64,000 nucleotides of DNA from Phyto melanocephala. Taxonomy: Eukaryota > Arthropoda > Insecta > Diptera > Rhinophoridae. The translations under genes and the position numbers were made by a program. Positions 56,901 to 63,822 of the stretch are shown here, one piece after another. Where the stretch lies: positions 54,920,997-54,984,996 of the forward strand of contig OW799237.1 of NCBI GenBank assembly GCA_941918925.1, written 5' to 3'. The first letter of the stretch is position 1. Each line of letters opens with the position of its first letter. The notes below the pieces were generated by a model, which was not told where the DNA came from, made no database searches, and saw nothing but the letters and a program-made list of their open reading frames with translations.

Positions 56901-59395
56901 ATAGGGGGAGGGGGAGAATTTGGCCGATATTTTGTTAAATACATAATTGAACCATACAAATATTATCATTACAAAAATAAATAATATTAATTTAATAAAT
57001 AATTTGTGTTTTATTTAAAGTCAACATCGGCTCTTAAAATTTAACCACCCTTTATAACTTCGATATAATAGTAAAATGTTTTCGTTAATTTAGTCTTTTA
57101 GTGAAAGTGGGCGTTAAAGTTGGCGTGTCAATAAAGTTTCTGCTAATAAATACAACTTAGATATTTCAATTAGTCCTTTATTTTCCCAAAAACTTTGACA
57201 ATAGAGAAATTACATGAATTTAAGATAAACCGTTATATGGAATGTAGGCGTTAAAGTGGGCGTGTCACCTTCATTTTTTGGCACAACAATTACAATGATC
57301 AGAAGGATATACGTAGCAAATTTTATCATCATATCTCTAATTTTGGCGGTTTAATGAGCTTTTAAATTTCATTAACGGTAGATAACGTGAAAAGTGGGCG
57401 TTATAGTAGGCGTGTCAAAAATGTTTTTGCCAATGACTACAACTTAGATGTTTCAATATAGTCCTTTATTATTCCAAAATCTTTATTAATAGAGAAATTA
57501 TATGAATTTTAGTTAAAACGTTATATGGGAAAAAGATTTAGCAAAATTCTTTTGTGCGCTGTTTTTGCAATCATTAAAATAAATACATCTCGATGGTCAC
57601 AAGTAGAAAGAAAGGTTATCGTTATGTTATGGTTTTTCTAAAATTCACAAAATGCATACACATATTTGCTTTTACTCGTGAATAAAATCAACATATGTCA
57701 GCAAACTTGTGATTTATATGCCTCTGTTCTGTATTCCGAGTAATTTATTTTAACGCGGAATACCGAATACATGTAATAGCTTTTTTTCGCAATATTCTTA
57801 CATTTCTGAGATATGGTAAAGATGTAAGATTATTGCCGTAGTAATTTTTTAATGACGTTTTGAAATGGAAAAGTACCATTTTGCATAAAAAAAAAATCAT
57901 CGGCACTTATTTCTAAATAAATTTTATTTATCTGACTTTTACTTTTGTTTTTATCACCAGTGGTTTGATCAAAAACGCACTAAATGTTCATAAGTTATGA
58001 TGAAATGTATCAGCATTATCGGCTTAGTTCGGGCGAAACATAAGGATTGCCCATGAAAAATTCTGAGCCAGATAAAAAAACTGATATGAATTAGGCGCCT
58101 CAAAATCTTCATAGTCGAAACATTTTCATTTAAAGAAAATTTTTGCTGCAGACCTGTGATTTTTGCTGTGACTCAGAAAGTTATAATGCGATTGTGCTGG
58201 TTTTCAATAGCGATTTATTCTCGAATGTTAACATAATTTTTGGCACAACATGTATATTGGTCTGTGCATCATGTGGGGACTTTTAACATATAATTTCATA
58301 AAACACAAGCCTCCCTATGCACAAGCTCGCAGAAAATATGTACTTTATGGGGTCGGAAATAACAAACGGAAAGACCCTTATAAAAAAAAACACATATGTA
58401 CTTACATACACATGTATTCAATTAAAAATTAACAAAAACAAATAAAATAAAATAAGTACCTAGTGCCAGCCTAAACGTAGTTGATGCATGATGGGATTCG
58501 AGTACAGTTAAATCATTATACATTATCGCCAATTGACTATTTGAGTTACATAAAAATGCTGATGAGCGTCCCGGATGATCAACATCATGGGCAACAGCAG
58601 CAATAAGTGCAGAAGCCTCTTCCAAACGATCCATAACTAGGTCCTTTGCACCTAATTGTGATATAAATACACCAGTTGCCTATAAAGTAAAGATTATTGT
58701 ATTGTACCCAAGCGTACACATTTTAATATACCTGCATAACGTCTGCTGCATGTGTGCTGTTGTGATAGGAGTTATCTGTATGATAATGACTTTCTATTAA
58801 AGCTAGCCAATTTTTACATACAGTTTCATCAACGCCAAGAGTACAGAAAACATCAAAACGCCTAAATATTTCCATGCCTAAATATAAAAGTGGATGTCTT
58901 TCGGTGATTTCCTCCAATTTAAAAATATTAAATTCCCAATTTAGAGATTCTTCCAGGATTTCCATGATTTGTGGAGTTGCCTATTAAAATAGCCCAAAAT
59001 ATATTATTTTACTGAATTAACCACTAAACTCGTATTCAATACAAACCTTCATTTTCGCTGGCATTATTCCAGGCGTAGTATTACAGGTTCGGCCAGATTT
59101 GACTATAGAGTCATTCGAGCTACGTCGAGATGAATGCATATTTGGGCCCTAAAAAGCATTCGCAATGTAAAATAAAAATAAATACAGTGTCATTTAAATT
59201 AGTTAACAATCAGCTACATACTGTTAGAAGGGCACCTATTAGATCAGTGGCTATCGGGTCATCAGGTCTTATTTCCTTCATTTGAGGGCTATATAATCCT
59301 TCACGTTTTAAAAATTCCATTACCTTGTCAATAAGTCGTGCCTCATCCGCTGAACAATTCTCCTGTACTTGTGCGAGCAAATTAATTATCTTCAT
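29774..59395 (-). CDS. Pde8: cAMP-specific phosphodiesterase 8, C-terminal seven exons (partial gene)
   Basis: The product hydrolyses 3',5'-cyclic AMP to 5'-AMP and so limits PKA signalling in the cytosol. Seven exons at 59395-59222, 59148-59047, 58980-58732, 58679-58460, 55418-55258, 30259-29992 and 29919-29774 join with consistent phases into 439 codons plus TAG. The joined frame has the class I PDE signature: HNSTHAAD near residue 165-172, HDVDHPGR near 206-213, LESHHA, the metal Asp in KVADVSNP near residue 323, and the purine-clamp Gln in KSQIGFIEY near 375. The N-terminal stretch KIINLLAQ...LYSPQM is typical of PDE8 and separates it from PDE1, 4, 7 and 11. Receiver and PAS domains are not seen in the window. 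The intron between the fifth and sixth exons is 24,998 bp and full of transposons; other introns are 52-3041 bp. No frame damage is seen, so the gene looks functional. Confidence 0.95.
29992..30259 (-). CDS. Pde8: Pde8 exon, metal Asp and substrate Gln
   Basis: A 268-nt exon, acceptor TTTTTTCTAG, donor GACA|GTAAGT. It encodes [13 protein letters not shown] (metal-binding Asp), [19 protein letters not shown], and [14 protein letters not shown] with the invariant Gln that clamps the adenine ring. It restarts the frame exactly where the 55258 exon stops, so the 25-kb intron is bounded on both sides. Confidence 0.95.
30583..30974 (+). mobile_element. diverged DINE-like copy, truncated
   Basis: TTATACCCTTCACCTGTGG start, TTTCCGATCCCATTAAGAG core, then a body like the copy at 63313-63690. 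It ends at an A/T tract where the next copy begins. The two form a head-to-tail pair. Confidence 0.75.
30976..31757 (+). mobile_element. DINE-1/Helentron-like copy, full-length type
   Basis: All family landmarks are present in order, including a (GTCTGTCC)-type tract expanded at 31108-31145, the ATCGAATCCCAGCTG box, and the 3' hairpin with tail ATAGCGCTTTTACTTG. Confidence 0.9.
31845..32003 (+). repeat. DINE-like 3' part
   Basis: The last 160 bp of the family from CATACCTACGTAAACTT to the 3' hairpin GATTCGGCACGGCTGAAT and ATAGCACCGTTACTTG. It is placed directly after the preceding copy. Confidence 0.75.
32004..33120. other. A/T-rich interval with one eroded DINE-like end
   Basis: 32325-32400 (AGTGCTATACTCGGCCGTTC) is a worn DINE-like 3' end in reverse. 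The rest holds no recognised coding or repeat signal. Confidence 0.4.
33121..34002 (+). mobile_element. Helentron-like element without 3' end, ~140-bp internal repeats
   Basis: Starts TATATATAAAAATCAATGTG. It contains GGACCGATTTCCTTGAAATT and three to four units with GGGCGTGGCACCTGCCATAT, AACGATATCGATTAGAGTA and AACTTTGACATCCA. It runs directly into the 5' end of the next element without the CACACCGGGT...CTAG terminus. Confidence 0.75.
34003..34800 (+). mobile_element. Helentron-like element, complete ends
   Basis: Begins TCTATATATATATAAAAATC and ends GAAGCACACCGGGTGTTAGC plus TAG. Four internal units of about 140 bp carry GGGCGTGGCACCTACC. Ends match the 389-bp element at 7716-8104. Non-coding. 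Confidence 0.8.
34801..35144. other. A/T-rich interval, nothing recognised
   Basis: No feature seen apart from a TATA-type microsatellite near 34803. Confidence 0.35.
35921..36565 (+). mobile_element. DINE-1/Helentron-like copy with internal deletion
   Basis: Canonical 5' end and core up to GAATAGGGAAGTCGATTA, then a jump to CTCGATTTTTTTTCAC: the GTCY tract and following segment are missing. The ATCGAATCCCAGCTG box, A/T tract and 3' hairpin are present. It lies inside the 35301-39213 transposon, upstream of its gene. Confidence 0.88.
36616..38996 (+). pseudogene. putative transposase of an uncharacterised arthropod family, one nonsense codon
   Basis: Three exons, 36616-37189, 37242-37570 and 37635-38996, join in frame across introns of 52 bp (GTAAGG...TTTATAG) and 64 bp (GTAAAT...TTTATAG) into about 754 codons. 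The only break is TAG at 36793-36795. A basic, charged region with a KKGRPGCM motif and an arginine/lysine helix precede the core. The core has [49 protein letters not shown] and [12 protein letters not shown]. The two Asp-centred blocks, the CRHH motif and the RW block parallel the D, D, CxxH and RW landmarks of hAT-like RNase H folds, so a DDE-type transposase is my inference. I know related sequences only as repeated, unnamed arthropod proteins. Confidence 0.75.
39222..40390. repeat. interior of the hAT element with ATTACGATTAC-type repeats
   Basis: 39330-39540 and 40035-40150 hold many scattered GATTAC/GTAATC motifs (AATTGATTACGATTAG, TAATCGTAATCAATTAG). They look like subterminal binding-site clusters of some DNA transposon, but no ends or duplication are seen. 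No coding signal. Confidence 0.4.
40395..41340 (-). pseudogene. hAT transposase, C-terminal half
   Basis: Minus-strand pieces read [11 protein letters not shown] (CxxH motif), [51 protein letters not shown] and [15 protein letters not shown] (dimerisation signature). They are split by a few stops and frameshifts. The N-terminal BED finger and first catalytic segment are missing, perhaps lost to deletion around 39,300-40,390. Confidence 0.88.
41656..42180. other. A/T-rich interval, nothing recognised
   Basis: Short open frames around 41660-41860 on both strands overlap the hAT end and do not resemble any family. Confidence 0.35.
42190..42880 (-). pseudogene. relic of an uncharacterised arthropod repeat protein ([10 protein letters not shown] family)
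   Basis: Minus-strand pieces in shifting frames read [67 protein letters not shown] and [17 protein letters not shown]. The combination [27 protein letters not shown] and NEDIFNRLLI-SDP is one I recognise as a recurrent unnamed protein in arthropod genomes, likely from a DNA transposon. Many frameshifts. Confidence 0.7.
42881..43300. other. interval without recognised feature
   Basis: No domain identified. It may include unrecognisable parts of the flanking relics. Confidence 0.3.
43305..45206 (-). pseudogene. BEL/Pao retrotransposon pol relic
   Basis: In minus-strand order: a linker ([36 protein letters not shown]), a reverse transcriptase part ([18 protein letters not shown] with [11 protein letters not shown] where an Asp pair is expected), [32 protein letters not shown], then an RNase H-like [19 protein letters not shown] and [19 protein letters not shown]. 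These are Pao-family landmarks in order. Segment 44360-44930 does not fit and holds an inverted match of about 35 bp to 44320-44355 (ACGAGGTTGAGGAA). LTRs are not seen. Stops and the lost YxDD make it dead. Confidence 0.9.
45207..45919. other. interval with GTACTGTTTTT motifs
   Basis: 45228-45350 repeats GTACTGTTTTT four times and resembles the right part of the hAT-type element at 11844-12719; clear ends are lacking. The remainder is A/T-rich without recognised features. Confidence 0.35.
47297..47360 (-). repeat. tRNA-like module with A and B boxes
   Basis: Minus strand carries TAGTGCAGTGG, a perfect match to the Pol III A-box consensus, then 33 nt, then AGTTCGATACC, which fits the B box except for its first base. 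No acceptor stem pairs, so it is not a working tRNA gene. Confidence 0.6.
48532..48595 (-). repeat. tRNA-like module, duplicated copy
   Basis: Same A box (TAGTGCAGTGG) and B box (AGTTCGATACC) as at 47297-47360, carried by the second half of the duplication with one or two base changes. Confidence 0.6.
48697..49213. mobile_element. PIF/Harbinger-like MITE with TTA duplication
   Basis: Ends GCTCTAAACACATAGACG and complement, one base in from each end, are inverted repeats of 18 bp. TTA is repeated at 48694-48696 and 49214-49216. The empty site survives at 47455-47480 (AAGTATTAGCAATATG) in the sister duplicate. 517 bp, non-coding. The second copy is at 1630-2755. Confidence 0.85.
49889..50659. 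other. A/T-rich interval containing a small foldback
   Basis: Apart from the palindrome at 50306-50432, no repeat or coding signal is recognised. Confidence 0.35.
50306..50432. repeat. 127-bp near-palindrome (mini-foldback/MITE)
   Basis: CCCATACCTAAACAAGAGCA at the left and its complement at the right pair with one mismatch, and the pairing extends through GAGCGT and AAGCGTTG to about 55 nt per arm. It is either a minimal foldback element or a hairpin RNA source. Target duplication not seen. Confidence 0.6.
50660..51181 (-). mobile_element. DINE-like copy lacking its 3' end
   Basis: Starts within the body (CATCCCATTGCAGAATTATA), lacks the 3' hairpin, has GGAATCGAATCCCAGC, and ends at TTATACCCTTCACACAG near 51181. 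The GTCY segment is deleted (CTTCAAAAAGTTCGGAAATG). Confidence 0.8.
51182..51659. other. interval without recognised feature
   Basis: An open frame at 51305-51502 (65 codons) has no recognisable domain. It may be an N-terminal piece of the following relic, but that is not supported. Confidence 0.3.
51660..53283 (+). pseudogene. relic of an uncharacterised arthropod repeat protein (EKQGERFHQDI family)
   Basis: Frames at 51987-53283 read [114 protein letters not shown] and [15 protein letters not shown] know this order of motifs from numerous unnamed arthropod proteins. Their copy number suggests a transposon protein, but no function is established. A gap of about 150 bp near 52620-52745 could be an intron. 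Frameshifts near 52310 and 52880 and a deletion after ILPPL make it non-functional. Confidence 0.7.
53385..53670 (+). pseudogene. Ty3/gypsy pol fragment
   Basis: [20 protein letters not shown] followed by GDKCKFFKF, then, after a shift, [16 protein letters not shown]. The FxRL...LKxxxxKCxF and LSGFYRKFI blocks mark the end of a gypsy-type reverse transcriptase and the link to RNase H. It is only about 90 residues and is broken. Confidence 0.75.
53671..54111. other. A/T-rich interval, nothing recognised
   Basis: No feature seen. Confidence 0.35.
54115..54621. mobile_element. PIF/Harbinger-like MITE with TAA duplication
   Basis: Ends start AGGCCTAACTATATTATGC and pair over about 33 bp. TAA flanks at 54112-54114 and 54622-54624 fit a 3-bp target duplication. 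507 bp, no coding capacity. Confidence 0.85.
54625..55257. other. intron sequence next to Pde8 exon
   Basis: A/T-rich; nothing recognised apart from the splice donor at its right edge. Confidence 0.4.
55258..55418 (-). CDS. Pde8: Pde8 exon, [12 protein letters not shown]
   Basis: A 161-nt exon, acceptor ATTTGCAG, donor GAT|GTAAGT. It encodes [16 protein letters not shown] and [19 protein letters not shown], the conserved class I PDE helices after the metal site, and ends in a short acidic stretch. Downstream lies the 24,998-bp intron. Confidence 0.95.
55480..55770 (+). repeat. eroded DINE-1-like core
   Basis: TTATACCCCATAAAGTATAT followed by TGTCCGTCCGTCTGTCC. Only the core and GTCY tract remain. 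It is closer to the classic fly DINE-1 than to the local family. Confidence 0.65.
55771..56286. other. intron sequence, nothing recognised
   Basis: An open frame at 56124-56351 is not supported as coding; it runs into a DINE-like end. Confidence 0.35.
56287..56345 (-). repeat. DINE-like 3' end fragment
   Basis: GATTCGGCACAGCCGAATAT plus AGTGCTCTTACTTG on the minus strand; the body is absent. Confidence 0.65.
56431..57052 (+). mobile_element. internally deleted mariner-like element
   Basis: Ends GAGGGTGGTTAAATTTTA and complement, with TA at 56429-56430 and 57053-57054. At 56540 it starts the transposase with [20 protein letters not shown] (DUF4817-type N-terminus). Near 56810 it jumps to the C-terminal block that reads [13 protein letters not shown], also present at 19850-20330. 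It is a natural deletion derivative, not able to encode transposase. Confidence 0.8.
57060..57545 (-). repeat. ~250-bp repeat module, reverse copy
   Basis: Shares GGGCGTTAAAGT, GGGCGTGTCACCTT, ATTACATGAATTTAAGATAA and TTTAGCAAAATT-like segments with 17580-18070 in opposite orientation. It begins immediately after the mariner derivative. Confidence 0.65.
57546..58149. other. intron sequence, nothing recognised
   Basis: No repeat or coding signal named. Confidence 0.35.
58150..58385 (-). repeat. eroded DINE-like fragment
   Basis: ATTTCCGACCCCATAAAGTA on the minus strand with scattered body similarity (GAGAATAAATCGCTATTGAAA). It ends 75 bp from the Pde8 exon donor. Confidence 0.55.
58460..58679 (-). 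CDS. Pde8: Pde8 exon, metal-binding HDVDHPG motif
   Basis: A 220-nt exon, acceptor CTTTATAG, donor CACTAG|GTACTT, ending in phase 1. It encodes [17 protein letters not shown] with the metal-binding His-Asp pair, then LESHHAST. The next intron is 3041 bp and holds DINE-like debris and a mariner deletion derivative. Confidence 0.95.
58732..58980 (-). CDS. Pde8: Pde8 exon, start of catalytic domain
   Basis: An 83-codon exon with acceptor TTTTAATAG and donor GTATAT. It encodes the first PDE helices ([23 protein letters not shown]) and ends in [13 protein letters not shown]. That segment holds the catalytic His (YHN) and the first metal-binding His (THAAD). Confidence 0.95.
59047..59148 (-). CDS. 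Pde8: Pde8 exon, Ser/Arg-rich linker
   Basis: A 102-nt exon of 34 codons in phase 0, flanked by acceptor TTTTTAG and donor GTTTGT. It encodes a serine/arginine-rich linker ([14 protein letters not shown]...) with an RRSS motif that could be a PKA-type site. Introns on its two sides are 73 and 66 bp. Confidence 0.85.
59222..59395 (-). CDS. Pde8: Pde8 exon, linker before catalytic domain
   Basis: Encodes [14 protein letters not shown]... to IGALLT, with the PDE8-typical [11 protein letters not shown] and [12 protein letters not shown]. The donor is CTAACA|GTATGT at 59221. The ATG at 59395 is preceded in frame by a TAA, so it could start a short isoform. Alternatively the exon may begin at an acceptor just inside (ATGAAG|ATAATT at about 59389), since in vertebrate PDE8 the KIINM stretch is internal. 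The tract upstream of that AG is not pyrimidine-rich. The 5' boundary is therefore uncertain. Confidence 0.85.
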
Positions 59396-59664
59396 AGCAA
59401 ATAGTTTTTAAATAATGGTTTATCGCATTTGTGGTTGAATAGAGCATTTGGTTGTTGAGTGCACAATTAAAACAAACGGAGAAAATAACAAAACAAAGAT
59501 CAGTATAATGAAGTTATAACGACAATTAACAAATGAAAAGGAAAAGTAACAATTATAAATAAGTAAATTTAAATGTTAAAATTTGTTTGGTGCTTAGAAT
59601 TCTTATGCCACAGAATTCGGTTGCAATAAAGTATCTATTGTATATTCAGAGCGTATGTTATTAT
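59396..59664. other. sequence upstream of the first visible Pde8 exon
   Basis: Either the 5' UTR or promoter of a short isoform or intron sequence. A TTTTGTTTTGTTATTTTCTCC pyrimidine stretch lies on the minus strand about 100 nt upstream, without a well-placed AG. Confidence 0.35.
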
Positions 59665-59672
59665 GCTCTTAT

Positions 59673-60670
59673 CACGGATGGAAATCATGGTACAATTCTA
59701 CTTTTTATGGTACAATTTTGACCTTGTTGGTGCCGTGGTACTACCGCGAGCTACTTGGTACAATTTAAAAACTTGTCCATGTTCTCTTTAATTTTGCTTG
59801 TGTGTGTTTTATTTTATTCTGTCAGCTTCTCTGTTTTTGTTGCAATGCTATTGTCAAAGCGAATTCATGTACCAGGTGGTGTCAAGTCTGCAAGAATAAA
59901 ATCTGCCTAGTACTTTCACCTGTTAATTTGGCACCACCTGGTACATGAATTCGGCTTGGCTGTTGTTATATGTATTTAATTTTACTTATGATTCGTAAGC
60001 ATGTAAGGTGGACTTTAAAAATGAAGTACTAAAATGGTTCGATAAGCTTACTCCTGAAAAAGTTTTTATGGAACAACAAATTCAATAGTACCTCTTCTGG
60101 TGAAAATGTTTCCACACGAACAAACAAACTTTGAAGCAATAAATAATCAGTACAGAGCATTAGCCGATGTGATTGAAATTAGATCACACAAAGATTCAAA
60201 TATTTTCTATTTTTGGTCTAAAGTATCACAAATGAAAAATGAATTAAATGAGTTCATGTTCTCGGATATTTCAAGAATTGTAAGAGGTATTTTGTCTATT
60301 TCTCATTCAACGGCCAAAAGTTAACTACAATAATGGAAAGAAAAAGAATACACGTTTCTTCTGTTTCAAATTTGATACAGAAAAGATATATTGAAGTCAA
60401 CAAATTCTTGTTGCTTTAATTTTAAAATGACAGACAATTTATTATCAAAAAGTATTTAATAAATACAATTTGTTAAATAACCGATCTCTACGTATGTACC
60501 TATGAATGTAATATTTAATATTTTTTATTGTCTACTAGATTTTTATACACATTTTTGTTAAGTTTATGTTTTTATTAAAAAATATTAAAAAAATGGTACC
60601 GTCATGGCCTCAAAAGTACATTTTGTTTTCATACTTGGTACGAAATCATAAAAGCCATTTTCCTTCCCTG
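59673..60670 (+). mobile_element. hAT element remnant (998 bp) with 8-bp TSD
   Basis: Ends CACGGATGGAAATCATGG and (reverse complement of right) CAGGGAAGGAAAATGG are imperfect inverted repeats. GCTCTTAT is exactly duplicated at 59665-59672 and 60671-60678. It retains a transposase scrap and GGTACCGT-type subterminal motifs shared with 7545-7632. Confidence 0.9.
60020..60324 (+). pseudogene. hAT transposase fragment before the dimerisation motif
   Basis: FKNEVLKWFDKLTPEKVFM, then after a stop VPLLVKMFPHEQTNFEAINN, YRALADVIEI, FYFWSKVSQMKNELNEFMF and ILSISHSTAK. The layout (LLxxFP, QYRxL, FWxxVxxM, LSxSHSxA) is the hAT region just before the VERxFS block, which is missing here but present at 965-1571. 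Confidence 0.8.
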
Positions 60671-60678
60671 GCTCTTAT

Positions 60679-61427
60679 CTTAGAAGACTAACTCGACCAA
60701 CATTGCAATTTTCTACACTTGAAGACAAATAAATGTCACACTATGAAAAATACAACTATGACTGTGTTAACATTCTCTCTAATTTGCGATATGATGGATT
60801 AATAGAATTAAAAGAATCACAAATCTATTGCCCAATTCACAAACTATTGTCACTTCAACATATTAGAAAAAATTGCAGATGGAATAAATTTTTCCCATCT
60901 CCGATGTATGTATGTATTAATGTTGTACAAAATATTAGTAGAGAAATTATCAACAAAACATAATGCTGTATGTTCAACTCCTACTGTAATTGTTGTAAAT
61001 TGATCATTTACATATATTTATTTATTTAAGTCTGAGAATTCGAGATTTCGGCCAGATTAAAAAAGTACATATTTGTAACAGAATTTAGGTTATTTAAGAA
61101 CAAAATTATTTTAGATTTTGCAATAGAAACCTTTAAACAAAAATCAATACATCGATAAAGTTTATTGAACTGGGGACAAATTATTAAAATCGAATCAGAG
61201 TTGGCATAATTTGTTTTTAAAACTTTAATAGATAACACAGCCCGACAAAATTAAAAAAACTTTTTGCTCTGATTTCTTGATCGTCAACAATGGTTAATGT
61301 ACCATCTCGTTGTACACGTTTTTTCATCCATTACTCAGGCCAACACTCAATTTGCTTCTTTGAATTTATCAACTGATTCTAGTTAAGTTACAAATGAATA
61401 AAAGAAATTAATCTCAAAACAAACAAG
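60679..61427. other. interval without recognised feature
   Basis: An open frame at 60733-60963 (76 codons, CVNILSNLRYDGLIELKESQ) has no recognised domain and is followed by A/T-rich DNA. I cannot assign it. Confidence 0.3.
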
Positions 61428-61428
61428 T

Positions 61429-62561
61429 AAGAGTGCTATATTCGGCCGTGCCGAATCTTATATACCCTTCACAACGTTTAGGCATGCAATAACAATAGTT
61501 TGTATCAACATTCATCTCATATGAAATACGTACATACTTAAAAAAACATACATATATAAAAACATCCCATTGTAAAATAATAAATTTACGTATGTAGTTT
61601 AATTAAAAAATACTAGGTACTCAATGGGAAAAATACATAAAAATAGATAATTATTTAGTTTAGTTTTTTTTCATAGTGCATCGTATTTTGCTAGTCATGA
61701 TATTTCATATACTACTCATATTGACCATGGTACATTGAAATGTTAAAAAAAAAAATAAAAAAAAATAAAAATTTCAGCATAGACTAAAGAAAGTGGTATC
61801 GAACAGCGAATCTCCAGTTTCATAGTTCCGTGGTTTACCCACTGTACTACAAACCTATGAATTTTTTTGTAACTTAAACAGAGATAATTGCAATCTGTAT
61901 GAGGTGAATAAAAAAACAAATGCTATTTAAGTATTAACAATACGTATGAATGTGTTTATAAGTATTTCTACCACTCACACTAAGTTGAATAAAAGCCGCG
62001 TTGACATTTTGTTTTCTTTAAATACATGCGTACATACATACATACCATATGTTTCATTATTCTTTATAATGATTTTATCCACTCAACAACGTACCATTGT
62101 AAAATTATAAATTGAGTTTATGTATGTATGTATTAAAAAAAAATTAAAAAAAAAAAATAAATTTAAATAAAAACATAAACAATTTTTTTTTGCCTCAACT
62201 GGGATTCGAACCTACGTTCATCCGGTGTGTGTTGTTGTAAAAAAAAAAAACGAGGTGGTCGTGGTTTTTTGCTCATATCCCAGTTGTTTATGTACAGATT
62301 TTTCTGATTTTCAATACCGATCTGCTCCCGAATATTTCTGATATTTTAATACCTCACGCGGGTCTTGGTGATGTCGGGTGCCTTCAAAAAGTTGATTTCA
62401 ACATACACACGGACAGACTGACAGAGCTTAATCGACTACCCTATTCATAAGTTTTCAGAAAATATGTACTTTATGGGGTCGGAAATGAAAATTGTAGAAA
62501 TTTCACACGGAATGACAAACCTATATATACCCTTTTTCACTGTGTGAAGGGTATAAAAAGA
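61429..62561 (-). mobile_element. DINE-like variant carrying a tRNA-like module, single copy form
   Basis: 3' hairpin at the low end, TTATACCCTTCACACAG at the high end, with two tRNA-like pieces: A plus B box at 61795-61849 and a B box AGGTTCGAATCCCAG at about 62196-62216. This is the unduplicated form of the 45920-49888 element. Confidence 0.88.
61793..61856 (-). repeat. tRNA-like module with A and B boxes
   Basis: Minus strand TAGTACAGTGG (A box) and TGTTCGATACC (B box) are 33 nt apart, as at 47297-47360. Confidence 0.6.
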
Positions 62562-62669
62562 ACACTGAACGAAGCTTAAGTAGTAACAAGCCGCAGCTAA
62601 ATTACAATTTTGAACAAATATGTATAGAGGCTTATATTCGTAACAACATAAAATATATTTTAATTTGTA

Positions 62670-63090
62670 TTTCTCGATAAAAATACATATGCAAACTTGT
62701 TGCGAATCTACAAACATAGGCTCTGTAACTCCATTTAGATTTAATATTCGGAAAACTTTACACCTTACAGAAATAATGCATGTAAAAGTTCTAGTTTCAT
62801 GCAATATTGGCACTACTAGTCTTTTGTTTCTATTGCCAAACGTTAAGTTCATATTTTCATAGTTTATTTGGCATTTTTTGTCTTTTAGGATATCTTTTCC
62901 TAGTATGCCATCAGAGGGAATATTAAAATGTTCGCTTTATACACACATGGAGAACTTAAGGAATCATAATTTGTACGAATTGTTCCTAGAGGCGTTAAGT
63001 AATTTGTTGTGATATCCGTAATATTAATAATTTTGTTAACATTTAAAAAAATATTTGGTCTCGACAAGAAATGAGCAAGTTTGGAAGATT
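62670..63090 (-). pseudogene. Ty3/gypsy protease-region relic
   Basis: Minus-strand pieces read FLSRPNIFLNVNKIINITDI with TNYLTPLGTIRTNY, then in another frame SDGILGKDILKDKKCQINYE and NMNLTF. The DGILGKDxLKxxxCxINYE block is the C-terminal part of gypsy-type aspartic protease domains and its link to reverse transcriptase. One frameshift near 62930. No LTR identified. Confidence 0.7.
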
Positions 63091-63312
63091 AAGGCCTTAA
63101 ACTGATTTACAAATATTCTGGGTATTTAGTTCTAATTTTGTGTTTCGATTTCGATTTTTAATATTTTAGTTTTATTTAATTTTTAAGTAAAATGCACTCA
63201 CGACATTTTATATAAAAGCTTTGTCACGGTCGCCATGTTATATCTCTTTCATCAATATTATTTCTTTTTAAAAATACCAACTACATTGTTTAACTTCTGA
63301 CACAAGACGTCT
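63091..63312. other. interval without recognised feature
   Basis: A/T-rich, no signal. Confidence 0.3.
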
Positions 63313-63690
63313 TTATTATACCCTTCACCACTGGTGCACAAGGGTATATATAGCTTTCTCATTCCGTTTGTAATATATATTTTCTGAAAGCTTATGAATA
63401 GAGGAGTCGATTAAGCCCTGACCGTCTGTCCGTCTGCCCGTCTGTCCGTCTGCCCGTCTGTCCGTGTGTTGGTTGAAATCAACTTTTAGAAGCAACTATA
63501 TGTTCCTCAGATCTGTATATGGTATCAATCTCTTGGAAATATCCAGGAATGAATCGCTATTGAAATTCAGCACAATCGCCCCATAACTTTCTGAGATAAA
63601 TATGAGCAAAAAACCACGACCACCTCGTTTTTTTTCACAATTACAACAACAACATACATATATACATACATTGAAAAAGCATGCCAAAAA
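63313..63690 (+). mobile_element. diverged DINE-like copy, truncated
   Basis: TTATACCCTTCACCACTGG start, short core, an expanded (GTCTGTCC/GTCTGCCC) tract at 63424-63470, and a body like 30583-30974. It ends in low-complexity A/T next to the Penelope-like fragment. Confidence 0.8.
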
Positions 63691-63822
63691 AAAAAATTAC
63701 AAAAAAAAAATATATTAAAAATAAAAATTAAAAAAAAATTTACAAAAATTTAAAAAAAAAATATAAAAAATAGAATATAGAATATATGTAAAATAGAAAT
63801 ATGAATATATGAAAATAGAATA

